NCBI RefSeq assembly: GCF_018070565.1
Contig: NZ_JAGPXL010000001.1
Coordinates: 372,001-436,000 of the forward strand
Length of the DNA: 64,000 bases
Origin: Streptomyces sp. B93
GTDB taxonomy: Bacteria > Actinomycetota > Actinomycetes > Streptomycetales > Streptomycetaceae
Direction of reading: 5' to 3'
Part shown: in pieces, positions 1 through 9,032 of the stretch
How the letters are laid out: each line of letters begins with the position of its first letter
Numbering within the stretch: position 1 is the stretch's first letter
Translations under genes and position numbers: made by a program
The notes under the pieces: generated by a model
Database searches by the model: none
What the model was told of the DNA's origin: nothing
What the model saw: only the letters and a program-made list of their open reading frames with translations

Positions 1-1048
1 TGGCGGAGCCCTGGGAGCCCACCGACCAGGGGGCGGCGTGCACGTACTCGCCGCTCCAGGTGACCCTGGTGGCGTAGTAGACGGGCAGGTCGTACGACTC
101 CGCCGACCCCTCGGCGATGCCGATGCTGGTGCCGCGCATCCGTACGAAGTACTCCTTGGCGAGGACGACCTTGACGCCGTTGCGGGTCTCGAAGCCGGGC
201 TTTCCGGTGGTGACCGGGATCGACTTGACCTCCTCGTCGTTGCGGTAGAGCGTCAGCTGGTGCGCGGCGGCGTCGGCGACGGCGACGACCCGGTCCCCGG
301 TGGTGAACTTCAGCGGCTTGGCGGTGCCGCCCCAGAGCCGGTCGCTGATCTTGATGCCGTCCAGGTTGCTGCGGACCCGCACGGTGGCCTGGGTGGGCCA
401 GTACTCCTTGGGCCGGTAGTGGAGTTCGGTGTCCGACACCCAGTGCCAGCCGCCCTCCACCCAGGGGCGGGAGTCCACCTTCAGGGCGCGTTCGACGACG
501 GCACGCTGTGCCTTGTCCTTGACGGGCTGGCTGAGTTCCGCGGTGACGGGCTGGCCGACGCCGTACGTGCCCGTCTTGGGGCCGAAGGTGACGTTCAGCC
601 GCTTCTTGGTGAGCGGCTTGCCGGTGTCGAAGGTGAGGACCCGGCGGCCGGGGGCGCCGTCCTCGTCCTCCGTGCTCACCCGGACCGTGTAGCGGGCGTC
701 GGCGGCCAGCGGGGAGGTGCTGTGCCAGCGGCTGCCGTCGGCGGCGAGTTCGCCCGCCACATGGCGTCCGGTGGCGTCCACGGCCGTGACGTCCGTGATA
801 CGGCCGTCCGAGCCCTCGGTGGTGACCTCCAGGGGCTTGCTGGGGTCGGCCTTCCTGCCGTCCTTGCCGGGGCCCTTGAAGGAGACCTGGTCCGCGGCGT
901 CGTACGGGACGGACGCGAGCGGGTTGCCGTCGTCGCTGCACGAGGTGGCGCCCGCGCCGAGCGCGAGCACCAGCAGCGTGCAGCCGACGGTGGTGCGGGT
1001 ACGCGGGACGCCGGAGCCGGGGTCCCGGGAGAACACTGTGCGACTCAT
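1..1048 (-). CDS. L,D-transpeptidase lipoprotein (3' end beyond window)
   Basis: Reads leftward off the window edge, so only about the first 349 residues are present. The ATG at 1048 opens a signal peptide followed by a lipobox-like GATSC near residue 37, suggesting an outer-face lipoprotein. The middle part holds Ig-like/BKD-type beta domains (WHWVSDTELHYRP, then VRSNLDGIKISD), and the last residues seen (EYVHAAPWSVGSQG) are the start of the YkuD L,D-transpeptidase catalytic core; the catalytic SHGC motif lies outside the window. The family makes 3-3 peptidoglycan crosslinks. It lies downstream of the cytochrome oxidase operon on the same strand but is separated from it by a hairpin at 1124-1163. 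Family assignment is firm; catalytic residues cannot be checked here. Confidence 0.88.
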   Translation of the reverse strand, partial: MSRTVFSRDPGSGVPRTRTTVGCTLLVLALGAGATSCSDDGNPLASVPYDAADQVSFKGPGKDGRKADPSKPLEVTTEGSDGRITDVTAVDATGRHVAGELAADGSRWHSTSPLAADARYTVRVSTEDEDGAPGRRVLTFDTGKPLTKKRLNVTFGPKTGTYGVGQPVTAELSQPVKDKAQRAVVERALKVDSRPWVEGGWHWVSDTELHYRPKEYWPTQATVRVRSNLDGIKISDRLWGGTAKPLKFTTGDRVVAVADAAAHQLTLYRNDEEVKSIPVTTGKPGFETRNGVKVVLAKEYFVRMRGTSIGIAEGSAESYDLPVYYATRVTWSGEYVHAAPWSVGSQGSA

Positions 1049-1123
1049 GACCCCACGCTAGGAAGCCGCACCCGCTTCGGCGCGCGGGGTGACCCGCCCG
1101 GGGGAGGACCGCTGGGCGAAACG

Positions 1124-1163
1124 GAGGAGCCCGGACCCTCCTGGCGGAGTGTCCGGGCTCCTC
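1124..1163 (-). terminator. Terminator of the ctaCDF operon
   Basis: Perfect 13 bp inverted repeat (GAGGAGCCCGGAC / GTCCGGGCTCCTC) with a 14 nt loop, beginning 15 bp after the ctaF stop codon. It separates the oxidase operon from the downstream transpeptidase gene. No U-tract is obvious, as is common for actinobacterial terminators. Confidence 0.75.
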
Positions 1164-1178
1164 TGCGCGAGGCGTGTG

Positions 1179-1577
1179 CTACTGGGTGCGGTTCTCACCG
1201 CGGTAGTACTCGAAGACCCAGCCGTAGACGCCGATCAGCACCAGCGGCAGGGAGAAGTACAGCAGCCACCAGCCGACCGCGATCGCCAGGAAGGCGAGGG
1301 CGCCGCCGATCGCCAGCGACAGCGGCTGCCAGCTGTGCGGGCTGAAGAAGCCCAGCTCGCCCGCGTCGTCCGCGACGTCCGCGTTCTTGTTGTCCTGCGC
1401 CCCGGCGTCCACCCGCCTGGCCGTGAAGCCGAGGTAGAAGCCGACCATGATGGCCAGGCCGAACGCCAGGAAGAGGGCGGTGGTGCCGGCCGGTTCCTTC
1501 GACCACAGGCCATAGACGATGGCCATGATCAGCAGGAACAGGCTCAGCCACATGAAGAGCTTGCCTTGGATCTTCAC
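1179..1577 (-). CDS. ctaF: Cytochrome c oxidase subunit IV (CtaF)
   Basis: 132-residue membrane protein of the actinobacterial aa3-type cytochrome c oxidase, the CtaF/subunit IV family, normal length. Four hydrophobic helices are visible (residues about 7-24, 32-50, 88-107 and 109-124). It has no redox centre; in the family it is a structural subunit of the bcc-aa3 supercomplex in the cytoplasmic membrane. The GTG start overlaps the ctaD stop codon as GTGA, so translation is probably coupled and the three oxidase genes form one operon (ctaC, ctaD, ctaF). Confidence rests on sequence and on its position. Confidence 0.95.
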   Translation of the reverse strand: MKIQGKLFMWLSLFLLIMAIVYGLWSKEPAGTTALFLAFGLAIMVGFYLGFTARRVDAGAQDNKNADVADDAGELGFFSPHSWQPLSLAIGGALAFLAIAVGWWLLYFSLPLVLIGVYGWVFEYYRGENRTQ

Positions 1578-3316
1578 TTGCTCGCCTCCTTGCCGCCCGC
1601 GAGAACGGCCGCGGAAGCTCCGCCGGAGCCGAGCTGCTCGTACTCCGTGATCTCAGGGTGGTGCAGGTCGAACGCGGGGGACTCACTGCGGATCCGCGGC
1701 AGCGTGAGGAAGTTGTGCCGCGGCGGCGGGCAGGAGGTCGCCCACTCCAGGGAGCGGCCGTAGCCCCACGGGTCGTCGACGCCGACCGGCTTGCCGTACT
1801 TGGCCGTCTTCCACACGTTGTAGAAGAACGGCAGGATCGACAGGCCGAGCACGAACGAGGCGATCGTCGAGATGGTGTTCAGGGCGGTGAAGCCGTCCGC
1901 CGCGAGGTAGTCCGCGTACCGGCGCGGCATGCCCTCGGCTCCCAGCCAGTGCTGCACCAGGAAGGTGCCGTGGAAGCCGACGAACAGCGTCCAGAAGGTG
2001 ACCTTGCCGAGACGCTCGTCGAGCATCTTGCCGGTCCACTTCGGCCACCAGAAGTGGAAGCCCGCGAACATCGCGAAGACGACGGTGCCGAAGACGACGT
2101 AGTGGAAGTGCGCCACCACGAAGTACGAGTCGGAGATGTGGAAGTCCAGCGGCGGCGAGGCCAGGATGACACCGGTCAGACCACCGAAGAGGAAGGTGAT
2201 CAGGAAGCCGGTGGCCCAGAGCATCGGCGTCTCGAAGGAGAGCGAGCCCTTCCACATCGTGCCCAGCCAGTTGAAGAACTTCACACCGGTCGGGACCGCG
2301 ATCAGGAACGTCATGAAGGCGAAGAACGGCAGCAGCACACCGCCGGTGACGTACATGTGGTGCGCCCACACCGTCACGGAGAGACCCGCGATGGCGATGG
2401 TCGCCGCGATCAGACCCGAGTAGCCGAACATCGGCTTGCGGGAGAAGACCGGGATGATCTCACTGATGATGCCGAAGAACGGCAGGGCGATGATGTACAC
2501 CTCTGGATGGCCGAAGAACCAGAAGAGGTGTTGCCACAGCAGCGCGCCGCCGTTGGCGGAGTCGAAGATGTGCGCCCCGAACTTGCGGTCCGCCTCCAGG
2601 GCGAACAGCGCGGCGGCCAGCACCGGGAAGGCGAGCAGGACCAGCACACCGGTCAGCAGCACGTTCCAGGTGAAGATCGGCATGCGGAACATGGTCATGC
2701 CGGGCGCGCGCATGCAGATGATCGTGGTGATGAAGTTGACCGAGCCGAGGATGGTGCCGAAGCCGGAGAAGGCCAGGCCCATGATCCACAGGTCGGCGCC
2801 CAGACCCGGCGAACGGACCGCGTCCGACAGCGGGGAGTACGCGAACCAGCCGAAGTCGGCCGCGCCCTGCGGGGTGAGGAAGCCACCCACCGCGATCAGC
2901 GAGCCGAACAGGTAGAGCCAGTAGGCGAACATGTTCAGCCGCGGGAACGCGACGTCGGGGGCACCGATCTGGAGCGGCATGATCCAGTTCGCGAAGCCCG
3001 CGAAGAGCGGCGTGGCGAACATCAGCAGCATGATCGTGCCGTGCATCGTGAACGCCTGGTTGAACTGCTCGTTCGACATCAGCTGCGTACCCGGACGGGC
3101 CAGCTCGGCGCGCATGAAGAGCGCGAGCACACCGCCGATGCAGAAGAAGGCGAACGAGGTGACCAGATACAGCGTTCCGATCGTCTTGTGGTCGGTGGTC
3201 GTCAGCCACTTCACCACGACGTTGCCGGGCTGTCGGCGCCGGACGGGCATCTCGTCCTCGTAGTACGAGGACTCAGCCGCCGCCGAGGCGCCCTGAGGTT
3301 CGTTGACGATGCTCAC
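1574..3316 (-). CDS. ctaD: Cytochrome c oxidase subunit I
   Basis: 580-residue heme-copper oxidase subunit I with 12 membrane helices. Ligand motifs are intact: H92 (MHGTIM) and H405 for the low-spin heme, H270 with the cross-link tyrosine Y274 (HPEVY) and H319-H320 (WAHHMY) for CuB, and H403 for heme a3 (VAHFHYVVF). It reduces O2 to water and pumps protons as the core of the aa3 terminal oxidase. The GTG start overlaps the ctaC stop by four bases (GTGA), and its own stop overlaps ctaF in the same way. The C-terminal 60 residues are hydrophilic, as in other actinomycete CtaD proteins. Confidence 0.98.
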   Translation of the reverse strand: MSIVNEPQGASAAAESSYYEDEMPVRRRQPGNVVVKWLTTTDHKTIGTLYLVTSFAFFCIGGVLALFMRAELARPGTQLMSNEQFNQAFTMHGTIMLLMFATPLFAGFANWIMPLQIGAPDVAFPRLNMFAYWLYLFGSLIAVGGFLTPQGAADFGWFAYSPLSDAVRSPGLGADLWIMGLAFSGFGTILGSVNFITTIICMRAPGMTMFRMPIFTWNVLLTGVLVLLAFPVLAAALFALEADRKFGAHIFDSANGGALLWQHLFWFFGHPEVYIIALPFFGIISEIIPVFSRKPMFGYSGLIAATIAIAGLSVTVWAHHMYVTGGVLLPFFAFMTFLIAVPTGVKFFNWLGTMWKGSLSFETPMLWATGFLITFLFGGLTGVILASPPLDFHISDSYFVVAHFHYVVFGTVVFAMFAGFHFWWPKWTGKMLDERLGKVTFWTLFVGFHGTFLVQHWLGAEGMPRRYADYLAADGFTALNTISTIASFVLGLSILPFFYNVWKTAKYGKPVGVDDPWGYGRSLEWATSCPPPRHNFLTLPRIRSESPAFDLHHPEITEYEQLGSGGASAAVLAGGKEASK

Positions 3317-4272
3317 AGGTTGTTCGTCTCCCGGTTCTTCTCGTGGCTCGTCTGCGCGATGCCGGCGGGAACGTAACCGGTCTGCCCCTTCTTCGCGAGG
3401 TCCTTGAGGTGCTGCTCGTAGCGCTCAGGGGAGACGACCTTCACGTTGAACAGCATCCGGGAGTGGTCGACACCGCACAGCTCGGCGCACTTGCCCAGGA
3501 AGGTGCCCTCCCGGTTCGGCGTCACCTCGAAGGCGTTGGTGTGACCCGGGATGACGTCCTGCTTCATCAGGAACGGCACCACCCAGAAGGAGTGGATGAC
3601 GTCACGCGAGGTCAGGACGAAGCGGACGCGCTTGCCCTCGGGCAGCCACAGGGTCGGCCCGGGGTTGTCGGTCTGCGGGTTGCGCTCACCCGGGGTACCG
3701 CAGGTGTAGACACCGCCGGCGTCGGCCGGGAACGCCTCCTTGTAGCGGTCCGGGATCGCGTCCAGTTCCTTGGACGTCTTCGCGTCACCCGTGGAACCTT
3801 CGACGTTCTCGATGTAGTTGAAGCACCAGCTCCACTGGAAGCCGACCACGTTGACCGTGACGTCCGGCTCGTCCTTCAGTTCGAGCAGCTTCGATTCGTC
3901 GCGGGCGGTGAAGTAGAACAGCACCGAGACGATGAGGATCGGTACGACCGTGTACAGGGCCTCGATGGGCACGTTGTACCGGGTCTGCGGAGGTACCTCC
4001 ACCTTGGTGCGGCTGCGCCGGTGGAAGAAAGCACTCCACAGGATCAGGCCCCACACCAGCACGCCGACGGCGAGCGCGGCAGCCCAGGACCCCTGCCACA
4101 GGGAGAGGATCCGCGGAGCCTCTTCCGTGGTTGGGGTGGGCATACCAAGGCGGGGGAAGTCCTCCCATGTGCAACCGGTGGCGGTCGCCAGGACCAGGCC
4201 CGCGGTCAGTGCCTGCAGCAGCTTCCGCCGCATCGGGCGCCGCGGCGAGCGGTCGGAGCCGTTGGGACTCAC
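3313..4272 (-). CDS. ctaC: Cytochrome c oxidase subunit II
   Basis: 319-residue subunit II. I start it at the GTG at 4272 ([10 protein letters not shown]) with AAGG just upstream, rather than at in-frame codons further out, because the upstream extension is low-complexity Pro/Thr. An N-terminal signal region ends in ATATGC, consistent with lipid modification, followed by two membrane helices and the periplasmic-side cupredoxin domain. The CuA-binding motif CAELCGVDH is present near the C-terminus. It accepts electrons from the cytochrome bcc complex and passes them to CtaD. First gene of the operon; the region upstream carries an inverted repeat (4352-4380). Confidence 0.95.
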   Translation of the reverse strand: MSPNGSDRSPRRPMRRKLLQALTAGLVLATATGCTWEDFPRLGMPTPTTEEAPRILSLWQGSWAAALAVGVLVWGLILWSAFFHRRSRTKVEVPPQTRYNVPIEALYTVVPILIVSVLFYFTARDESKLLELKDEPDVTVNVVGFQWSWCFNYIENVEGSTGDAKTSKELDAIPDRYKEAFPADAGGVYTCGTPGERNPQTDNPGPTLWLPEGKRVRFVLTSRDVIHSFWVVPFLMKQDVIPGHTNAFEVTPNREGTFLGKCAELCGVDHSRMLFNVKVVSPERYEQHLKDLAKKGQTGYVPAGIAQTSHEKNRETNNL

Positions 4273-4351
4273 GTAGCGCCTTCCCGAGAGTCTCGCCCGC
4301 GCGGTCGGCTGCGGCCTTCTCGCTGGTCGGTCGCCGCCCTGCGTCGGGCAG

Positions 4352-4380
4352 GGGTTTGGATGTTTATGCGGACCAAACCC
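4352..4380. promoter_or_regulatory. Inverted repeat upstream of the cytochrome oxidase operon
   Basis: GGGTTTGG (4352-4359) and its exact complement CCAAACCC (4373-4380) are separated by 13 bp, so half-site centres are 21 bp or two helical turns apart. It lies 80 bp before the ctaC start, with an AT-rich spacer in an otherwise GC-rich region. This looks like a dimeric repressor or activator site. The binding protein is unknown. Confidence 0.45.
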
Positions 4381-4445
4381 TAGCCGACGCCTTGTCGGGG
4401 GTCGCGGGGAGGGGTGCCTAGTGAAGGGGGTGGTTCGCTGGTTTG

Positions 4446-4510
4446 GCGGGTGCGGGTGCGTTGTGGTTGTTCGCACAGTTCCCCGCGCCCCTGAAAGGCC
4501 GCTTCCCGCA
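4446..4510. repeat. Copy of a common Streptomyces intergenic sequence
   Basis: The segment with GTTGTTCGCACAGTTCCCCGCGCCCCTGA-type sequence resembles the abundant 'GGTCGCGCAGTTCCCCGCGCCCCT' intergenic family that I recall from many Streptomyces genomes. A related, more diverged stretch is at 26875-26948. It sits between ctaC and the desulfurase gene and has no coding potential that I can support. Confidence 0.4.
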
Positions 4511-4531
4511 CCCGGCGTTTAGCGTGGCCGT

Positions 4532-5914
4532 ATGGCCTACTTTGATGCCGCTTCCGCTGCTCCTCTGCATCCCGTCGCCCGGCAGGCGTTGCACGCCTCG
4601 CTTGATGAGGGGTGGGCTGATCCGGCGCGGTTGTACCGGGAAGGGCGGCGGGCCCGGATGCTGTTGGACGCGGCTCGGGAGGCGGCTGCCGAGGCGGTGG
4701 GGTGCCGGGCGGACGAGTTGGTGTTCACGGCGTCCGGAACCCGGGCCGTGCACTCGGGCGTGGCGGGCGCGTTGGCCGGACGGCGGCGGGTGGGACGTCA
4801 CCTGATCGTGTCAGCGGTCGAACACTCCTCGGTGCTGCACGCGGCGGAGGTGCACGAGGCCGACGGCGGTGCGGTGAGCCGGGTCGCGGTGGACCGGGTG
4901 GGGGCGGTGACGGCCGAGGGGTACGCGGCCGCGCTGCGGTCGGACACCGCGCTGGCGTGCCTCCAGTCGGCCAACCACGAGGTCGGGACGGTGCAGCCGG
5001 TGACGGAGGTGGCCGAGGTGTGCCGGGCGGCGGGGGTGCCGTTGCTGGTGGACGCGGCGCAGTCGCTGGGGTGGGGGCCGGTGGACGGTGACTGGTCGCT
5101 GCTGGCGGCGAGCGCGCACAAGTGGGGCGGGCCGTCGGGGGTCGGGCTGCTGGTCGTGCGCAAGGGGGTGCGGTTCGCGGCGCAAGGGCCGGTGGACGAG
5201 CGGGAGTCGGGGCGGGCGGCCGGGTTCGAGAACATCCCGGCGATCGTGGCCGCGGCGGCGTCGCTGCGGGCGGTGCGGGCGGAGGCGGCCGAGGAAGCGG
5301 CGCGGCTGCGGGAACTGACGGAGCGGATCCGGGCGCGGGTGGCGGGGGCGGTGCCCGATGTGGAGGTGGTCGGCGATCCGGGGCGGCGGCTGCCCGGCAT
5401 CGTCACCTTCTCGTGTCTCTATGTCGACGGGGAGGCGCTGCTGCACGAGCTGGACCGGGCCGGTTTCTCCGTGTCGTCCGGATCGTCGTGCACCAGCAGC
5501 ACGCTGACGCCCAGCCATGTGCTGAAGGCGATGGGCGTGCTGAGCGAGGGCAATGTGCGGGTGTCGCTGCCGATGGGGGCGGCTCAGGAGGACGTGGAGC
5601 GGTTCCTTCAGGTGCTGCCGGGGGCGGTGGCCGGGGTGCGGGAGAAGCTGGGGGCGCCGTCACCGGCGCCGGTGACGCCCGCGGGGGCGGACGCGCTCGT
5701 CGTGGACTCCCTCGGCAAGCGCTGCCCCATCCCGGTGATCGAGCTGGCCAAGGTCATCGGGGACGTCCCGGTCGGCGGCACGGTCCGGGTCCTGTCCGAC
5801 GACGAGGCGGCCCGCCTGGACATTCCGGCGTGGTGCGAGATGCGCGGGCAGGAGTACGTCGGTGAGGAACCGGCGGACCGGGGCGTCGCCTATGTGGTCC
5901 GCCGGCTGGCGTAG
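4532..5914 (+). CDS. Cysteine desulfurase fused to a TusA-type sulfur carrier domain
   Basis: 460 residues in two domains. Residues 1 to about 370 are a class V aminotransferase-fold cysteine desulfurase: H98 in VEHSS, the PLP lysine K197 in ASAHKWGG, and the persulfide cysteine C320 in SSGSSCTSST. Residues about 385-460 form a TusA/SirA domain with the active-site motif KRCPIP (C398). Together they suggest that sulfur removed from cysteine is handed from C320 to C398 within one polypeptide. There is no Shine-Dalgarno sequence; a TAGCGT box at 4520-4525 lies 6 nt before the ATG, which suggests a leaderless message. Recipient pathways (Fe-S, tRNA thiolation, cofactors) cannot be told from sequence. 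Converges on the kinase gene with a 15 bp gap. Confidence 0.92.
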   Translation: MAYFDAASAAPLHPVARQALHASLDEGWADPARLYREGRRARMLLDAAREAAAEAVGCRADELVFTASGTRAVHSGVAGALAGRRRVGRHLIVSAVEHSSVLHAAEVHEADGGAVSRVAVDRVGAVTAEGYAAALRSDTALACLQSANHEVGTVQPVTEVAEVCRAAGVPLLVDAAQSLGWGPVDGDWSLLAASAHKWGGPSGVGLLVVRKGVRFAAQGPVDERESGRAAGFENIPAIVAAAASLRAVRAEAAEEAARLRELTERIRARVAGAVPDVEVVGDPGRRLPGIVTFSCLYVDGEALLHELDRAGFSVSSGSSCTSSTLTPSHVLKAMGVLSEGNVRVSLPMGAAQEDVERFLQVLPGAVAGVREKLGAPSPAPVTPAGADALVVDSLGKRCPIPVIELAKVIGDVPVGGTVRVLSDDEAARLDIPAWCEMRGQEYVGEEPADRGVAYVVRRLA

Positions 5915-5929
5915 GGCCTCGCGTCCGGG

Positions 5930-6904
5930 TCAGGCGAGGTGCTTCTGCACCTCGGCGGCGGCCTCCTGGCCGTAGGCCCTGGCGAAGCGGTCCATGAAGT
6001 GGGCGCGGCGCAGCTGGTACTCCTGGGTGCCGACGGTCTCGATGACCAGGGTGGCCAGCATGCAGCCGATCTGGCAGGCGCGCTCCAGGGAGACGTCCCA
6101 GGCGAGGCCGGAGAGGAACCCGGCGCGGAAGGCGTCGCCGACGCCGGTCGGGTCGGCCTTGCGCTCCTCGGCGGGGCAACCGACCTCGATGGGCTCCTCA
6201 CCGGCGCGCTCGACACGTACGCCGCGGGCGCCGAGGGTGGTGACGCGGTGGCCGACCTTGCCGAGGATCTCCTCGTCGCTCCAGCCGGTCTTGGACTCGA
6301 TGAGGCCCTTCTCGTACTCGTTGGAGAAGAGGTACGTCGCCCCGTCCAGCAGGATGCGGATCTCCTCGCCGTCCATGCGGGCGATCTGCTGGGAGAAGTC
6401 GGCGGCGAACGGGATGTTCCGGGAGCGGCACTCCTCGGTGTGCCGGAGCATCGCCTCGGGGTCGTCGGCGCCGATGGAGACCAGGTCGAGCCCGCCGACC
6501 CGGTCCGCGACCGTCTTCAGCTCGATCAGGCGGGCCTCGCTCATGGCGCCGGTGTAGAACGAGCCGATCTGGTTGTGGTCGGCGTCGGTGGTGCAGACGA
6601 AGCGCGCGGTGTGCAGGGTGTCGGAGATACGGACCGAGCCGGTGTCGACGCCGTGCCGGTCCAGCCAGGCGCGGTACTCGTCGAAGTCGGAGCCCGCGGC
6701 GCCGACCAGGATCGGCCGGGTGCCGAGCTGGCCCATGCCGAAGGCGATGTTGGCGCCCACGCCGCCCCGGCGTACGTCGAGCTGGTCGACCAGGAAGGAC
6801 AGCGAGACCGTGTGCAGCTGGTCCGCGACGAGCTGGTCGGCGAAGCGGCCGGGGAAGGTCATGAGATGGTCGGTGGCGATGGAGCCGGTGACTGCGATGC
6901 GCAC
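5930..6904 (-). CDS. PfkB-family carbohydrate kinase, adenosine-kinase-like
   Basis: 324-residue ribokinase-fold kinase. It shows the N-terminal PfkB signature (GGVGANIAFGMGQLG) and the C-terminal one (DPTGVGDAFRAGFLSG), whose GVGD aspartate is the catalytic base and whose GAG/GVG glycines form the anion hole. It is close in pattern to the actinobacterial group that includes mycobacterial adenosine kinase (Rv2202c), so phosphorylation of adenosine or a related nucleoside is the best guess; a sugar substrate cannot be excluded. ATG start with a GGAG-type site (CTCAGGAGAG) upstream. Divergent from the small gene at 7050 and not in an operon. Confidence 0.88.
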   Translation of the reverse strand: MRIAVTGSIATDHLMTFPGRFADQLVADQLHTVSLSFLVDQLDVRRGGVGANIAFGMGQLGTRPILVGAAGSDFDEYRAWLDRHGVDTGSVRISDTLHTARFVCTTDADHNQIGSFYTGAMSEARLIELKTVADRVGGLDLVSIGADDPEAMLRHTEECRSRNIPFAADFSQQIARMDGEEIRILLDGATYLFSNEYEKGLIESKTGWSDEEILGKVGHRVTTLGARGVRVERAGEEPIEVGCPAEERKADPTGVGDAFRAGFLSGLAWDVSLERACQIGCMLATLVIETVGTQEYQLRRAHFMDRFARAYGQEAAAEVQKHLA

Positions 6905-7037
6905 GGCGTGGACTCTCCTGAGGAGGCGGACGGGCCTGGGGGTCGCGTTGACAGTTCACGCTACCCGCTGCGTGGGTGGCACTGAAGCGGCCGAAACTAC
7001 CCGATAGTAGATCTTTCTTCGCGGGCCCTACCGTGCC

Positions 7038-7050
7038 TACGGTTCCGCTA
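7038..7050 (+). promoter_or_regulatory. Leaderless -10 box for the gene at 7050
   Basis: TACGGT at 7038-7043 lies 6 nt before the ATG with no Shine-Dalgarno sequence between. A weak TTCTTC sits 17 bp upstream in the -35 position. This is the usual layout of a leaderless Streptomyces promoter; it is inferred, not measured. Confidence 0.4.
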
Positions 7051-7259
7051 TGACGAACCTCAAGACCAGGCGTGCCGTTCCGGCCGAGCCGGAGGGCGGG
7101 CTGGACGCGCTGCTGGGTGACTGCGCCCGGATGGCACCCCACTGGGCCGCGCCCGACCGGATCACTCCGCTGCCCGTCTCCCCCTCCCTGATCCACGGTG
7201 TGTCGGTGCCGCCCGCCTCGGCCCGGCTGCTGGACGCGATGTCCGACTACGGCGACTGA
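7050..7259 (+). CDS. Small hypothetical protein, 69 aa
   Basis: 69-residue soluble protein without signal peptide, membrane helix or recognisable motif; notable features are a conserved-looking SPSLIHGVSVPPASARLLDAM segment in the C-terminal half and a single cysteine. Codon use is typical of its neighbours, which supports it being a real gene. It reads through an apparently leaderless start (TACGGT 6 nt before ATG). Divergent from the adenosine-kinase-like gene and upstream of the anchored protein at 7400, with 140 bp between. I recall short proteins of this kind as Streptomyces-wide hypotheticals; function unknown. Confidence 0.7.
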   Translation: MTNLKTRRAVPAEPEGGLDALLGDCARMAPHWAAPDRITPLPVSPSLIHGVSVPPASARLLDAMSDYGD

Positions 7260-7399
7260 CCGGGACGCGGTGACCCGACCGGCGTGGTCCGGGGAACCGT
7301 GCGCTCCCCCGCTGCGTCCCATCGCTGTCCCCCTTCGAGGGGGATATGGGATACGGCAGCTGGACAGCGGACCGGCTGCGCAGCCGAAGGAGCGATGCG

Positions 7400-8959
7400 G
7401 TGAACACCGACCGACCCGACGACGACGCCCAGCGGGAGCCGACCGGCGACACCGCCGTGGGCGAGGGTGCCGCCGTGGACGAGGACGCCGAGGCCGGACG
7501 GGGTGCCCGGCGCCGGTCGCGCGCGCTGGTGTTCGCCGTGGCCGCGGCGGTGCTGGTCGCCGGGGGCGGTGGGGCGTATCTCGCGACGTCGGCCTCCGGG
7601 GGTTCCGGCGCGGCGCCGGGTGCGGGCGGGACCCCGCCGCCGCTGGCGCTGGACGGCTACGCGGACGGCGGCGGGACGCACGGCATCGCGCCGGGCGAGC
7701 CCGACCCGAACGGTGTCACCTACCGGGCCTCCGGCACGCTCCCCGACGGTCCGGACTCGGCGGCCGTGTACCGGGCGCGGGGTGAGGTCACCGAGGCGGA
7801 GGTGGCCCGGCTGGCCGCGGCGCTCGGGCTGGAGGGCGGGCCGGTGCTCGAGGGGCAGGCCTGGCGGGTCGGCGGGCAGGACGGTTCGGGGCCCAGCCTC
7901 CAGGTGAACCGGCGGGCGTCCGGCACCTGGACCTTCCACCGCCACGCTCCCGGCTCCGACAACTGCCAGGGCCGCGAGAGCTGTACGAAGGGGCCCGGTG
8001 CGGGAAAGGGGCCCGGCGCGACGGTCGACCCGGTGGACGAGGCGACCGCGCGGAAGGCCGCGGCGCCGGTGCTGAAGGCGGTCGGGCAGGACGACGCGAA
8101 GATCGACGCGGGCCGGGTCATGGGCGCCCAGCGGATGGTCAACGCCGACCCGGTGATCGGCGGGCTGCCGACGTACGGCTGGCCGACCGGGGTGACCGTC
8201 GACGCGCGGGGCGAGGTCGTCGGCGGGAGCGGGCAGCTGAAGGCGCCGGTGAAGGGGGACACGTACCCGGTGATCACGGCCGAGGAGTCGCTGGAGCTGA
8301 TGAACGACGCCGCTCCCGGCGCCGTCGGCTCCGGGCGCGCGGGCATCGGCGGCTGCGCCAGTCCCGTACCGCTGGAGGACCGGGGGCCGTGCGAGGGTGC
8401 GAGCGTCGTGCCGGAGGTCTCCGCGGCCGAGCCCGTCGAGGTGGAGTCGGCCGTGTTCGGGCTGGCCTCGCACTTCGTTCAGGCGCGGCAGACGCTGGTG
8501 CCGTCATGGCTGTTCGAGGTGCGGGCGCCGGGGGCGCGGGACGCCTTCACGGTGACGTATCCGGCCATCGAACCCGAGTTCCTCACGGCTCCCGGGGCGC
8601 CGTCGGAGGAGCCGCCCGCGCAGCCCAGTCCGCGTCCGACCGGGCCGGACGACGAGCCGACCGCGGCGCCGAGCACTCGTGACCTGGATGTCGACGCCTA
8701 TACGGCGGAGGGGACGGAGCTGACCGTCGCCTTCACCGCCGGGGTGTGCGCGGACTACACGGTGACCGCGACGGAGAGCGCGCGGCGGGTGACCGTGAAG
8801 GTGACCGAGAAGCCCTGGAAGGACAAGGTCTGCATCCTGATCGCCAAGGTCCACCACAAGACGGTGCAGCTGGACGAGCCGTTGGGCGACCGGAAGGTGG
8901 TCGGCACGGACGGTGAGCCGGTCCCGCTGGAGAAGCCGGGGGCGCGGCTGCCCCGGTGA
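7400..8959 (+). CDS. Membrane-anchored extracellular protein of unknown function
   Basis: 519 residues starting at the GTG at 7400, chosen because GAAGGAG lies 7 nt upstream. The first 45 residues are hydrophilic and acidic, followed by Arg-rich RRRSR and one membrane helix (about residues 48-67, LVFAVAAAVLVAGGGGAYL), so most of the protein should be outside the cell. The body has two cysteine-pair regions (NCQGRESC; GGCASP..GPCEGA), a Pro-rich linker near residue 400 (PAQPSPRPTGPDDEPTAAP) and a beta-rich tail containing GVCADYTV and DKVCIL. No family recognised; it could be a cell-wall-associated or anti-sigma-like sensor protein but nothing in it proves that. Ends before a bidirectional terminator. 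Confidence 0.8.
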   Translation: MNTDRPDDDAQREPTGDTAVGEGAAVDEDAEAGRGARRRSRALVFAVAAAVLVAGGGGAYLATSASGGSGAAPGAGGTPPPLALDGYADGGGTHGIAPGEPDPNGVTYRASGTLPDGPDSAAVYRARGEVTEAEVARLAAALGLEGGPVLEGQAWRVGGQDGSGPSLQVNRRASGTWTFHRHAPGSDNCQGRESCTKGPGAGKGPGATVDPVDEATARKAAAPVLKAVGQDDAKIDAGRVMGAQRMVNADPVIGGLPTYGWPTGVTVDARGEVVGGSGQLKAPVKGDTYPVITAEESLELMNDAAPGAVGSGRAGIGGCASPVPLEDRGPCEGASVVPEVSAAEPVEVESAVFGLASHFVQARQTLVPSWLFEVRAPGARDAFTVTYPAIEPEFLTAPGAPSEEPPAQPSPRPTGPDDEPTAAPSTRDLDVDAYTAEGTELTVAFTAGVCADYTVTATESARRVTVKVTEKPWKDKVCILIAKVHHKTVQLDEPLGDRKVVGTDGEPVPLEKPGARLPR

Positions 8960-8970
8960 GGTGAGCGCAT

Positions 8971-9019
8971 ACGCGGCCGGCGGCGGCTCCTCGTCCTGAG
9001 GAGCCGCCGCCGGCCGCGT
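8971..9019. terminator. Bidirectional terminator between the anchored protein gene and erpA
   Basis: Perfect 22 bp stem (ACGCGGCCGGCGGCGGCTCCTC and its complement) with a 5 nt loop GTCCT, placed 11 bp after the stop at 8959 and 14 bp after the convergent erpA stop at 9033. The stem is long enough to serve both strands. Confidence 0.85.
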
Positions 9020-9032
9020 GTGTGGTGACGAC

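Noticed and set aside
1658..3376. A 572-codon plus-strand open frame across ctaD
   Set aside because: Antisense shadow of the oxidase subunit I gene; composition is Arg/Glu-rich nonsense with no domain.
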